Part shown: piece after piece, positions 1-9,000 of the stretch
Numbering within the stretch: position 1 is the stretch's first letter
Layout of the letters: each line of letters begins with the position of its first letter
Assembly: GCA_020634855.1 (NCBI GenBank)
Contig: JACKAU010000002.1
Location: forward strand, 1,054,001 to 1,118,000
Reading direction: 5' to 3'
Length of the DNA: 64,000 bases
DNA from: Anaerolineales bacterium
GTDB lineage: Bacteria; Chloroflexota; Anaerolineae; 4572-78; J111
The notes under the pieces: model-generated
Told to the model about the DNA's origin: nothing
Databases searched by the model: none
Seen by the model: only the letters and a program-made list of their open reading frames with translations
Position numbers and translations under genes: made by a program

Positions 1-2
1 AG

Positions 3-806
3 GGACAAATCGAACAAGTGATCATGAATTTGGTCATTAATGCCCGAGACGCCATGCCAACCGGCGGAACCTTAAGAATAAGCACGGAAACGATGGCCTT
101 GGAAAAAGGGGCTACACGTGAGTGGGTCGATTTGGAGCCGGGCCACTACGCTGTCTTAACGATCCAAGATAGTGGGATTGGCATGGATCAGGAGGTTATG
201 AATCACATCTTCGATCCTTTTTTTACAACCAAAGAAGCCGGCAAAGGTACGGGGTTGGGGCTATCAACCGTTCATGGCATTATTAAACAGAGTAACGGCC
301 ATATTTGGGTTGACAGCCAAATAAATCAGGGTACAAAATTTACTATTCTTTTGCCTAAGGCGGAAATAGAAACCATTGACCGACAAGAACCGACCAACGA
401 ACCATCACCCCAAAGCGCCAAAACGATTTTACTGGTTGAGGATGAAGATATGATCCGGGATCTGGCCCAACGAACGCTGCTTAAAGATGGTTACCTGGTC
501 CTTGAAGCAAAAAATGGTCAGGAAGCCTTAGATATTTTCAATGAATATTCCGGTACTATCGATTTACTTTTGACCGATATCGTCATGCCGGGCAAAATCG
601 CCGGAGATAAGTTAGCCAAAATCATTACGTCCCTGCGTCCGGAAACAAAAATCCTCTACATCTCCGGTCATCCTAAAGACATAAGGCTCACTCAAAATTT
701 CATCACTCAAAATTCTGCATTCTTACAAAAACCTTTCACCCCAAGCAAGCTGGCTCATAAAGTCCGAGAGGTGCTGGACATCAAAGTCTCGCCGACCAGT
801 GCTTAA
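3..806 (+). CDS. Hybrid histidine kinase, C-terminal part (HATPase plus receiver)
   Basis: The gene enters from the left edge. The frame is open from base 3 and reads GQIEQVIMNLVINARDAM, the N box of a histidine-kinase ATPase domain, so the first in-window start codon at 18 is internal. G boxes follow (DSGIGMD, then GKGTGLGLS), then a linker of about 25 residues and a receiver domain with acidic DED, phospho-acceptor Asp in LLLTDIVMPG and the conserved Lys in LQKPF. The order kinase then receiver is that of a hybrid sensor that phosphorylates its own receiver or feeds a phosphorelay. The sensor part lies outside the window, so the stimulus is unknown. Confidence 0.9.
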   Translation, partial: GQIEQVIMNLVINARDAMPTGGTLRISTETMALEKGATREWVDLEPGHYAVLTIQDSGIGMDQEVMNHIFDPFFTTKEAGKGTGLGLSTVHGIIKQSNGHIWVDSQINQGTKFTILLPKAEIETIDRQEPTNEPSPQSAKTILLVEDEDMIRDLAQRTLLKDGYLVLEAKNGQEALDIFNEYSGTIDLLLTDIVMPGKIAGDKLAKIITSLRPETKILYISGHPKDIRLTQNFITQNSAFLQKPFTPSKLAHKVREVLDIKVSPTSA

Positions 807-921
807 CCCACTAAAATAAACTCCCAATAAACTTTAGATCACTGACATGTCACAAACTTCGTGCTATTCTCCTAAAGAATAGAGTTTTTGTGAACCGTTA
901 CGGAGCGTAAAAGGAGATATA

Positions 922-1854
922 ATGCCTCCTGTAATTGAAGTTAGAGAATTAACTAAACGCTACAGCAACAGCAAAACCAACGCGGTCGATGGCATCTCCT
1001 TCAGCGTGGCCGGGGGCGAATTTTTCACCCTGCTTGGGCCTAACGGCGCGGGCAAAACCACCACCATCTCAATTTTAACAACAACGCTAACCCCGACCAC
1101 CGGCTCGGCCCGGATCGCCGGCTATGATCTGGTTAAAGAAGCCGGAGCCGTCCGGCGAAATGCCGGCATCATCTTTCAAAAGCCGAGCCTTGACCTAAAC
1201 CTCACCGCCGAAGAAAATGTGCGCTTCCACGCCGTTGTCTACGGCCTGTACCCGTTTCGACCCACCTTCTCGCTGATGCCCAAAGCCTACAAACAGCAGA
1301 TTACTGAGTTGGCTGAAATTCTCAGCCTAAAGGATGATATCTTTAAACCCATCAAAACCTTTTCCGGCGGTATGAAACGCAAATTGGAGATCATTCGCAG
1401 CCTGATTCACCAACCAAAGGTGCTGTTTCTGGACGAACCAACCGTCGGCCTCGATCCGGCCAGCCGCCGCAATCTGTGGGAATACATTAAGCGCGTTCGC
1501 CGGGAGAGCGGCACCACCGTTTTTCTCACCACCCATTACCTGGATGAAGCCGAGGATGCGGATACCATCTGCATTATCAGCAAAGGCAAAATTGTCGCCT
1601 ACGGCCCGCCGGAGGCGGTCAAAGCCCGCCTAATAGAAAAATACCTACTCATCGATGCGTCCGACAAAAACAGGCTACGAACCGAGCTGAAGCAACTTAA
1701 CATTCCGTATAGTGAAACACCGCTCTTTAAAATCAGCCTCAACGGTACGCCCACTGTTCACCAACTGCTGAAAGCCATCGATACGCCGCTGACCACCGTC
1801 AAAACCCATAATCCTAGCCTGGAAGATGCTTACTTGGCCATTGTGGAGGAATAA
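922..1854 (+). CDS. ABC-2 type exporter ATP-binding protein (DrrA-like)
   Basis: This 310-residue ATPase has Walker A GPNGAGKTT at residues 39-47, signature FSGGMKRK and Walker B VLFLDEPTVGLDP. A C-terminal extension of about 80 residues after the nucleotide-binding domain is usual for DrrA/CcmA-like subunits of ABC-2 exporters. The start follows AAAGGAGATATA at ideal spacing. Its stop codon overlaps the start of the permease gene by one base (TAATG), so the two are translationally coupled. It should energise export of a drug, lipid or polysaccharide at the cytoplasmic membrane; the substrate cannot be read from sequence. Confidence 0.93.
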   Translation: MPPVIEVRELTKRYSNSKTNAVDGISFSVAGGEFFTLLGPNGAGKTTTISILTTTLTPTTGSARIAGYDLVKEAGAVRRNAGIIFQKPSLDLNLTAEENVRFHAVVYGLYPFRPTFSLMPKAYKQQITELAEILSLKDDIFKPIKTFSGGMKRKLEIIRSLIHQPKVLFLDEPTVGLDPASRRNLWEYIKRVRRESGTTVFLTTHYLDEAEDADTICIISKGKIVAYGPPEAVKARLIEKYLLIDASDKNRLRTELKQLNIPYSETPLFKISLNGTPTVHQLLKAIDTPLTTVKTHNPSLEDAYLAIVEE

Positions 1855-2633
1855 TGCACGAAGCCAACGCCATCACCGTTATCGCCTATCGCGATCTACT
1901 GAAATTTCTGCGCGACCCGCCTCGTCTGGTATCAACCCTTATATTTCCATTAATTTTTATTGGGATTTTGGGGGGGAGTTTTCAATCCAGTTTAGGCGAC
2001 CAGGTCGATTTTAATTACCTAACCTTCATCTTCACCGGGATTCTGGCCCAAACCCTGTTTCAATCATCGGCCATAGGGGTGATATCGCTCATTGAAGATC
2101 GAGAAAATGACTTCAGCCAGGAAATCTTTGTCGCACCAGTATCGCGCTACTCAATCATCATCGGCAAAATCTTTGGCGAGACATTTGTCTCGATGGCGCA
2201 GGGGTTGGGGATTCTGGTCTTTGCCGTCATCATTGGCATCCAAGTCTCGCTAACACAAGCGCTGGTGCTGATTCCGGTCTGTTGGATCGTTTGCTTCTTT
2301 GGCGGGGCGTTCGGCGTGATCATTATGTCCAACCTCAACAGCCAACGGGCCGCCAACCAAGTTTTTCCGTTTATTATGCTGCCTCAGTTCTTCTTGGCCG
2401 GCATCTTTGCCCCAATCAACAATCTGCCCTGGTTTCTGAATCTGCTATCCCTCATCTCGCCCATGCGGTACGCCGTCGATTTCGTTCGAGCTGTCTTATA
2501 TAAAGGTTCGCCGGATTACAGCCAGGTCGTCATCAACAATGCCGCGATCAATTTCATAATTATTGCGGTCTTGTTTGGGTTGTTCTTAATCGTCGGCACG
2601 TTTTTGTTTGTCCACCGGGAGCGAAATCGCTAA
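1854..2633 (+). CDS. ABC-2 type exporter permease
   Basis: This 259-residue membrane protein has about six hydrophobic segments. The motif FFLAGIFAPINNLPWFLNLLS, followed by a Pro/Met-containing ISPMRYAVDFVR segment, is typical of the ABC-2 family. The ATG overlaps the stop of the ATPase gene by one base and GGAGG sits just upstream within that gene. The two proteins should form a two-plus-two exporter in the cytoplasmic membrane. A hairpin follows the stop codon, consistent with the end of a two-gene operon. Confidence 0.9.
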   Translation: MHEANAITVIAYRDLLKFLRDPPRLVSTLIFPLIFIGILGGSFQSSLGDQVDFNYLTFIFTGILAQTLFQSSAIGVISLIEDRENDFSQEIFVAPVSRYSIIIGKIFGETFVSMAQGLGILVFAVIIGIQVSLTQALVLIPVCWIVCFFGGAFGVIIMSNLNSQRAANQVFPFIMLPQFFLAGIFAPINNLPWFLNLLSLISPMRYAVDFVRAVLYKGSPDYSQVVINNAAINFIIIAVLFGLFLIVGTFLFVHRERNR

Positions 2634-2641
2634 TCGGGGGC

Positions 2642-2697
2642 TAGTAGTGACGGCTTCGGCCGTTTTGACATGGGCCGGCTAAAGCCGTCACTACTAA
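2642..2697. terminator. Inverted repeat between convergent genes, terminator-like
   Basis: The arms TAGTAGTGACGGCTT and AAGCCGTCACTACTA are perfectly complementary over 15 bases. Inside them CGGCC and GGCCG extend the stem. There is no long T run, but the element lies exactly between two convergent genes, so it may stop transcription from both sides. The inner GGCTAAAGCC word recurs in the spacer at 10.97-11.1 kb, so it also belongs to a dispersed palindrome family. Confidence 0.6.
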
Positions 2698-2722
2698 CAG
2701 CATCCCGTCGATCCTCAATTGA

Positions 2723-5068
2723 CTACCGCAGTTCAACCACATACTCCGCCGCAACCCAACCGCTGCGACCGTCTAACACATCGACCTTAACCCAATCCAC
2801 GCCATCAGCATCAACCTCGTGCTGGGGCAGCACGTCTACAATTGTCCCTTCAGGTAACGCGCCGGCGATAGGACCGCCCGGCGTCCAGCGTAGGCGCAGC
2901 CCCTGCCCATCCGTATTAGCGATCACCGCCGGGGCCGGGGTCGAGGTGGCCGTGGCCGTGGCGGTTTCGGTCGGCGTCGGTGACGAGGTCGCAGTCGCGG
3001 TCGGGGTCCAGGTCGGCGTCGCTTCCGGCGTAGCCGTGGCCGAGGCCGTCGCGGTGGGCGATGGCGTAGCGGTATTGGTCGGCGTCGGTGAAGGGCCGGG
3101 GGTGGCCGTCGCGGTCGCGGTCGGCGTTAAGGTCGCTGTAGGCTCGATAGTGGGAGTCGGCAGCGCTTCGGGCTGAAGCGACTCGGTCTTGATAATCAGC
3201 AAATCCAACCCAATCCGATCGCCCGGTTCAATCATTTTTTCGCGGCTGAGTGCATCGTGGATACTGGTGCGCAGAATATCGGTCCGGTTGTAACCAATGT
3301 TGCCGGGTGAGCGTACCTGGACTTCCAAGGCCAGAATTTGCTCCAGCATTTCCTCGCTATCCAGATCAGATTCGCCGATGGTCACCAACTCATCTTGATT
3401 TTTCACGCGCCAGGTATCTAACGTCACATCCGTCCCTAATTGCGGCACTTGTTCGATCAATACCTGTTCGATAACCCGATTGCGCGCCGCTTCTCGCAGC
3501 GAGTCAATGGAAATCGTCCACAGCACCCAGCCCATCAACGCCAGCAAAATGAGCGAGGTCGCCACGCCGCCGCTGAAAATACCCCACGCCCCGTGCCGCT
3601 TTATCCTGGGCCGAAAACCTAATACAAAGAATACAAACCCACTCGCGGTAATAATCGCGATCAGGTTGGTTAAAAAGAGCAGCATCGCCCCGGAAGCGAT
3701 GCCCATATTCAACCAGGATAGGCCGATGCCGACGGTTGCCAGCGGCGGCACCAGCGCCACGGCAATCGCCACACCCGGCAGCGAGGAGGACATATTTCTG
3801 CGGCATAAAGCGTAAGCGCCGGCCAAACCCGAAAAAATAGCTACCCCCAGGTCGAACGGGCTGGGGCTGGTCCGTCCCAAAATCTCGGCGGTCGGTTCCG
3901 AGACTGATCGCAGCGCAAAACCAATCAAAAAACCCATTGCCACCGCCAGCAGAACACCTTTAAGCATGGCTTGGCTGGCCAGCGACAACAACCGGCCATC
4001 TGCCTGAATCATCGCCAGTCCCATGCCGATGATCGCCGCCATCAACGGAGCCACTAACATCGCGCCGATGATCACCGCCGGGCTGTTTAACAGCAACCCC
4101 AAGGTGGCGATGCCCGCAGCCAGGCCAATCATCATAAAAAAGTCGATTTGCGGCCGGGCGCTGCGCCGGATCTGTTTGTAAACATCCATCTGTTCTTCCA
4201 GCGACAGCTTTGGCAAGAAATGGGTAGCCCGCCACCAGAAGCGTCTGACGGTCGAGCCAACGCTCCCATCAAACTGTTTGACAATGATGGTTGTGCCTTT
4301 GTTCTGTAAGGCGACTCGCTGCGGAAACGTGCCAAATACAAGCTGGCTAAAAGCGCTGTCGTTGGTGGCCCCCACGATGGTGGCGTGGTGATTAGTACTC
4401 TCGACTACAATCCCTTTGACCGCGTCTTCGGCTTGAATGACTTTGGTTTTGAAATTGGGGTGGGTCGTCCATAGGTGGGTAAACTCGGCTAACCACTGCT
4501 CCTGTTCACTGACCTGGGCCGGGTCAGAGTCTTTGGGCAGTACGTACAGGGCGGTGACGTCGCAACTTTTGGCCATATCCAGGCCCAACTCGAACGCTAA
4601 CGTACTATTCGATCCGCCGGATGTTGGCACTAAAACCTTCATAACCTTATCGTTGAGGAATTCATGATCAGGCCAAGTAGGCAGCGCTTTAACCACGATC
4701 AGATCACACCAGGCCCGCTGCAACAGGTAATCGAGCGTACCGCCTAGCATATACCCTCTCCGAGGCGGCTCCCCCCGCCACCCGACCACCAGTAGTTGGG
4801 GCGAAAATTCCCGCATGGCCTTAATGATGGCTTTGCCGGCGTTTTCGTCTTGCTGGGTATGAACCTCAATCGGCACATCCGCCATCGACGGCGGAATAAC
4901 CAACCACTCCGGACGCTCATGGCTTTGCTGTCTTACCGTCACTATCGACAGCCGTCCGTAGCGTGATCTGGCCAGGGCGTAGCCAATGCACAACAGCGGC
5001 CAAAAATCATCCTGACCGCGCACAGCGACCATAACATGAAAATTAGGCTGGGAAAAATCAATGCTCAT
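2723..5068 (-). CDS. DUF389 membrane protein with two USP-like domains and C-terminal SH3-like domain
   Basis: The 781-residue protein starts with two universal-stress-protein-like domains (about residues 10-128 and 140-265). A DUF389 membrane region of about six helices follows (roughly 305-510), beginning near RPQIDFFMMIGLAAGI. Next come a soluble segment, a Thr/Pro/Ala-rich linker (about 631-712) and a bacterial SH3-like domain (about 713-781, ending SGWVAAEYVVEL). DUF389 has no assigned biochemical role. The SH3-like end behind a Thr/Pro linker suggests an extracytoplasmic wall-binding tail, while the USP domains would be cytoplasmic. No Shine-Dalgarno sequence is seen; a tetranucleotide repeat lies within 20 bases upstream of the start. 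Confidence 0.85.
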   Translation of the reverse strand: MSIDFSQPNFHVMVAVRGQDDFWPLLCIGYALARSRYGRLSIVTVRQQSHERPEWLVIPPSMADVPIEVHTQQDENAGKAIIKAMREFSPQLLVVGWRGEPPRRGYMLGGTLDYLLQRAWCDLIVVKALPTWPDHEFLNDKVMKVLVPTSGGSNSTLAFELGLDMAKSCDVTALYVLPKDSDPAQVSEQEQWLAEFTHLWTTHPNFKTKVIQAEDAVKGIVVESTNHHATIVGATNDSAFSQLVFGTFPQRVALQNKGTTIIVKQFDGSVGSTVRRFWWRATHFLPKLSLEEQMDVYKQIRRSARPQIDFFMMIGLAAGIATLGLLLNSPAVIIGAMLVAPLMAAIIGMGLAMIQADGRLLSLASQAMLKGVLLAVAMGFLIGFALRSVSEPTAEILGRTSPSPFDLGVAIFSGLAGAYALCRRNMSSSLPGVAIAVALVPPLATVGIGLSWLNMGIASGAMLLFLTNLIAIITASGFVFFVLGFRPRIKRHGAWGIFSGGVATSLILLALMGWVLWTISIDSLREAARNRVIEQVLIEQVPQLGTDVTLDTWRVKNQDELVTIGESDLDSEEMLEQILALEVQVRSPGNIGYNRTDILRTSIHDALSREKMIEPGDRIGLDLLIIKTESLQPEALPTPTIEPTATLTPTATATATPGPSPTPTNTATPSPTATASATATPEATPTWTPTATATSSPTPTETATATATSTPAPAVIANTDGQGLRLRWTPGGPIAGALPEGTIVDVLPQHEVDADGVDWVKVDVLDGRSGWVAAEYVVELR

Positions 5069-5082
5069 CGGTAAATTGGTTT

Positions 5083-5200
5083 GTTTGTTGGATGGATGGA
5101 TGGATGGTTGGTTGGTTGGTTGGATTATTGGTCCAAAGCAATGATCAAACTATTCAACTACACAACCATCCAACTATCCAACCATCCAACTATCCAACTA
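5083..5200. repeat. Tetranucleotide repeat with complementary arm upstream of the DUF389 gene
   Basis: On the plus strand the left arm is a run of four-base units (TTTG twice, TTGG, ATGG four times, TTGG four times). After about 30 bases there is a right arm made of CCATCCAACTAT-type units that is largely complementary to it. The element can form a long imperfect hairpin and lies immediately upstream of the minus-strand start at 5068. A second element of the same build lies at 59199-59306, also directly upstream of a minus-strand gene. Confidence 0.8.
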
Positions 5201-5989
5201 TTGCCCCAGCCGATATAAATCAGGCCGGCGATCTTTGAATACGGGAATCTTTTGACGGATTTCGGCGACCAGGTCGGTGTTGATGGTGGCCGTCAGTAAT
5301 ATTTCCGACTCGCCGGCCTCAACCACAGCGTTGCCCCAGGGATCGATGATGGCCGAATGACCGAAAAAGGTATTCGCCTCGTCATGCCCAACTCGATTGA
5401 CGCCGACCATATACATTTGGTTCTCGATGGCCCTGGCCCGCAGCAGGGTTTGCCAATGGCCCAAGCGAGGATGCGGCCATTCAGCCGGCAGGTAAACCAT
5501 TGTAACGCCGTTGAGGGCGTATGTCCGAAACATTTCGGCAAAACGCAGATCGTAACAGATAGCCAACCCGCTCTGCCCCCAAGGCGACTCGACCGTGGTC
5601 AACTGCTGGCCCGGCGCCAGATATTGATCCTCATCCATCAGACCAAATAGGTGAATTTTGCGATATGTCCCGGCCTGCTGACCGTCCGGATCAAACATAA
5701 TCGAGGTATTGGTCGGCCGGTTCTGTTCATCCAAAGTCAGCATCGAACCATTGATCCAGATGCGATGCTTCTGCGCCAAATTGGCCACAGCGGTCACCAC
5801 ATCTTCTTGCCTGACCGCCAGCGAGGCAATGTTCGGCCAATCACAACCGGTCGTCCACAGTTCCGGGAAAACCACGATGTCAGAGCCGCGCCGTTTGGCT
5901 TCGGCAGTCCATTCATCGGCCTTGGCCACATTCGCGTCCGGGTCGCCTAGAGCAATATCGATCTGAGCTAGAGAGATTGTGAGTTGCAT
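5198..5989 (-). CDS. Nitrilase-superfamily amidohydrolase
   Basis: The 263-residue protein carries the nitrilase triad: Glu43 in FPELW, Lys111 in YRKIHLFG and Cys145 in AICYDLRF. Length and the GLMDEDQYLAPG segment fit the small single-domain branch that includes omega-amidase/Nit2-like enzymes, which hydrolyse C-N bonds of small amides in the cytoplasm. The exact substrate is not predictable. The start codon follows GAGGAGGAATCA, a strong ribosome binding site. The upstream neighbour on the same strand, the 1591-residue protein gene, ends 85 bases away across a palindromic repeat. Confidence 0.9.
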   Translation of the reverse strand: MQLTISLAQIDIALGDPDANVAKADEWTAEAKRRGSDIVVFPELWTTGCDWPNIASLAVRQEDVVTAVANLAQKHRIWINGSMLTLDEQNRPTNTSIMFDPDGQQAGTYRKIHLFGLMDEDQYLAPGQQLTTVESPWGQSGLAICYDLRFAEMFRTYALNGVTMVYLPAEWPHPRLGHWQTLLRARAIENQMYMVGVNRVGHDEANTFFGHSAIIDPWGNAVVEAGESEILLTATINTDLVAEIRQKIPVFKDRRPDLYRLGQ

Positions 5990-6016
5990 TGATTCCTCCT
6001 CTAATAAAAAAAGTTT

Positions 6017-6073
6017 AGAGCGTCAAAGTTTACTTTGACCCTACCTAAATGACAAAGCACGCTTTGTCGCTCC
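6017..6073. repeat. REP-like double hairpin, copy 1
   Basis: Two hairpins, GTCAAAG/CTTTGAC and GACAAAGC/GCTTTGTC, are nested in an outer GAGCG/CGCTC stem. Three relatives occur in this window (11193, 33330, 35525), always between genes. It may act as a terminator or mRNA stabiliser between the two flanking minus-strand genes. Confidence 0.8.
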
Positions 6074-6074
6074 G

Positions 6075-9000
6075 TTAAATGTTATTAATTCTTGCTTGTA
6101 ACACCCGCACCTTCGCCAAATCAGCTTCAGCGCCAAGGCTTTCAAACAGTTCAGCCACCGCCGTTAAAAGCTGTCTGGCTCGCTTCTGATCGCCCAGGGC
6201 CAAAGCAGCACGACTTAAGATGGTTTTGGTTCGAGCGGCTTCGTAACTTATGTTGAAATCATTCAAGATGGACAGACTCCGATCTAACATCGCCAACGCC
6301 TGTTCCGGTTCACTACGTTGAAGATACGCTTCACCCAACATTCGGCGAGATTTGCCCTCTTGCAGCGGATTCCCCTGCTGAGCAGCCAGATCAACCGCCC
6401 GGTGTAGCTGAACCAACGCTCGTTCGAGATCGCCTGTGCCTAACCAATACTCACCCCAACGGCGATCCAACTCCGGCATATAATCCTTGGCCCCGACATC
6501 GGTAAAAATCGCCTGGCTGCGGGCCAGACATTCCAACGCTTCGGCCCACTCCTGCCGGTAGATGTGAACCTGAGCCATTCGGCTGAGTGATTTAGCCTCG
6601 TCTTTAGCCATGCCGATTTGCTGCCAGACCGCGCGATTTTCTTCATAGAAATGGAACGCCTTAATCCATTCACCCCGGCAAAAGTAAAGGTCGGCCAGGT
6701 TGTTACTGGCCCGGCTGTAGCCGTCGATATCGCCAACCTTCTTGGCGATATTAAGACTGGTGGCATAAGCTTCTTCCGCTTTAGCCCAAATGCCCTGCAA
6801 AAAATAGGCTACCCCCAAATGCGTATGCGGGCTGACCTCGCCGGCGACATTGCCGATCTCGCGGTGAATATCGATGCTCTCCTGGCAGAAATGGATCACC
6901 ACATCGAAGTACCCCCGGAACAGACAGATGGCGCTCAGGCGGTTGAAAACCTGGGCCATAGTCTGTTGGGCTTCCGGCGACCGAATTTGTGACACAATGA
7001 CCAGGCTCCGTTGGCACCAATCGATGGCTTGATCCAACTGCCCCTGATGGTCGAAGGCGCGCGCTCCGACCAGAAAAATGCGCGCCGCTTCGTTATTGAA
7101 TTTATCGTCGCCCAAATAATTGAGGCCGGCTTCCAGATACTTGAAGGCGGCGTCGTACTCGCTCCGTCTTTCATAAACCGTGGCCACCGAGCCGCAGAGA
7201 TCGGCCAGCGAGCGATTTTTGCCGTCGGTCATCGCTTCAGCCTCAACCAACGCCTGGGCCGAATAATAATGATTGAGCGCCTCGTCATAGCGCCCCATCA
7301 GCGTCAAAACCTCGCCCAAAAATTTATGAACCGGCAGGCGCAGCCGTTGAAATGAGACCGATTCACGCGGATCGAGCTGGTTGAGCATATCCAGCGTATT
7401 GGTATACCAAACCAGCGCCGTTTCATTAGCGTAGTCGGCCTGGGCTTGGCGCGCGGCTTGAATACTGTAGACCAGCGCCCGATCAAACTCATCGGCTTTA
7501 CAAAAATGGTGCGCCAACTCCTCGGCCAGCGGATTCAGATCGGCCAGGGCGCGACGCTCCAGGGCTTCGCCGGCCTGCCGGTGTAGCATACGGCGGCGTA
7601 GCGGCCCCATATCATCGTAGAGCACGTATTGCACTTCGACATGGCTGAAACAGAGCAGGCTTTCACCCAGCGTCGGTTCTTCCCACAGCAGTTGGCGCTC
7701 CAGAGCGACATCCAGATGCTCCAACACCTCCCACTCCGACAAGCCGCTCATCTCCCGCAAATCGTCAAATCGGAATGTTTGACCCAAAACGGCCGCCTGG
7801 CGCAGCAGCGATTGGGTGTCGGGACTCAGGTAATGAATGCGTCGCCAGACAGCCTCACGCACGCTGCGCGGCAAGCGCACTTCTTCGATGTCCGGGAAAT
7901 GCCACTGGCCGGCCTGGGCAATGATGAGACCGTCGTCAACCAACGTTTTGGCGATTTCTTCCACATAAAAGGGATTGCCGGCGGTCTGCTCATAAATTCT
8001 TTCGGTCAGAGCCACAGGCGCCGGCTGTTTCCAGATGTTGGCTAACACCTGCTCCACGCCATCGTGATCGAGCCGGCCCAGCGTGATGGTCCGAGCATTC
8101 GGAAAACTGTTCAAATCGCGCAAGGTCTGCCACAAGGCATGGCCGCGTTCCAACTCATCATCGCGGTAAGTGGCGACGATCAGCAGCGCCATCGTCGGCA
8201 AATGATGCCCTAAATAACGTAGCAGGTCCAAGCTGCTGCGATCGGCCCAATGAAGATCATCCAGAATCAACAACCACGGCCGCTCAACGGTCGCCTGTTT
8301 GATAAATTGGGTCAGGTTACTCATCAAGCGCAGTTGTTCCTGCTTGGGTTCCAACATCGGCGGCTTGGGCAGATCAGGCAAAATCTGATGAACTTCGGGG
8401 ACAAGTCGGCTGAAGTGGCTAATATGACGGCGGGCTTCCTCATCAAGCAGTTCAGGCGGCACGGTGGCAAAGTAGGTGCGCAGCGCCTCGGTAAAGGGCT
8501 GGTAGATGGGGCTGCTGTCCGGCTCCTGACAGCGGCCGATCAACAGCACCGGCGGCTCACATTCCACAGCGAACTGCTGGACCAGACTGGTTTTGCCGAC
8601 GCCCGGTTCGCCGGTTACAAAAACCAGTTGTCCCTGCCGGCTCTGAACCTGCCGCCAGCACGTATGCAGCAGTTTCAACGGCTTTTCCCGGTCGATGAGC
8701 GGGCGTCGGCGCTGGTGTTTGAGATCGCTCACACTCACAATCAAACTACTCGAAACGCGCCGGGCCTGCTCTGCACTTGAATAACGGGCGCTGGGGTTAT
8801 TGATCAACAGCTTGAGAATAAGATGCTCCAGCGACGGCGAAATATCCGGATTGACCTCACGCGGCGGATGTGGCGCCTGGTGCAAATGCGCCTGCAAAAT
8901 TTCCTGGTCGTCGCCGATGTAGGGTAGTTGTCCGGTGAAAAGCTGGTACAGTACCACCCCCAAGGCATACAAATCGGTGCGGGCATCGACCGGTTGGCCC

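Noticed and set aside
2670..3176. Plus-strand Val/Ala/Gly-rich frame
   Set aside because: It is the antisense shadow of the Thr/Pro linker of the DUF389 protein.
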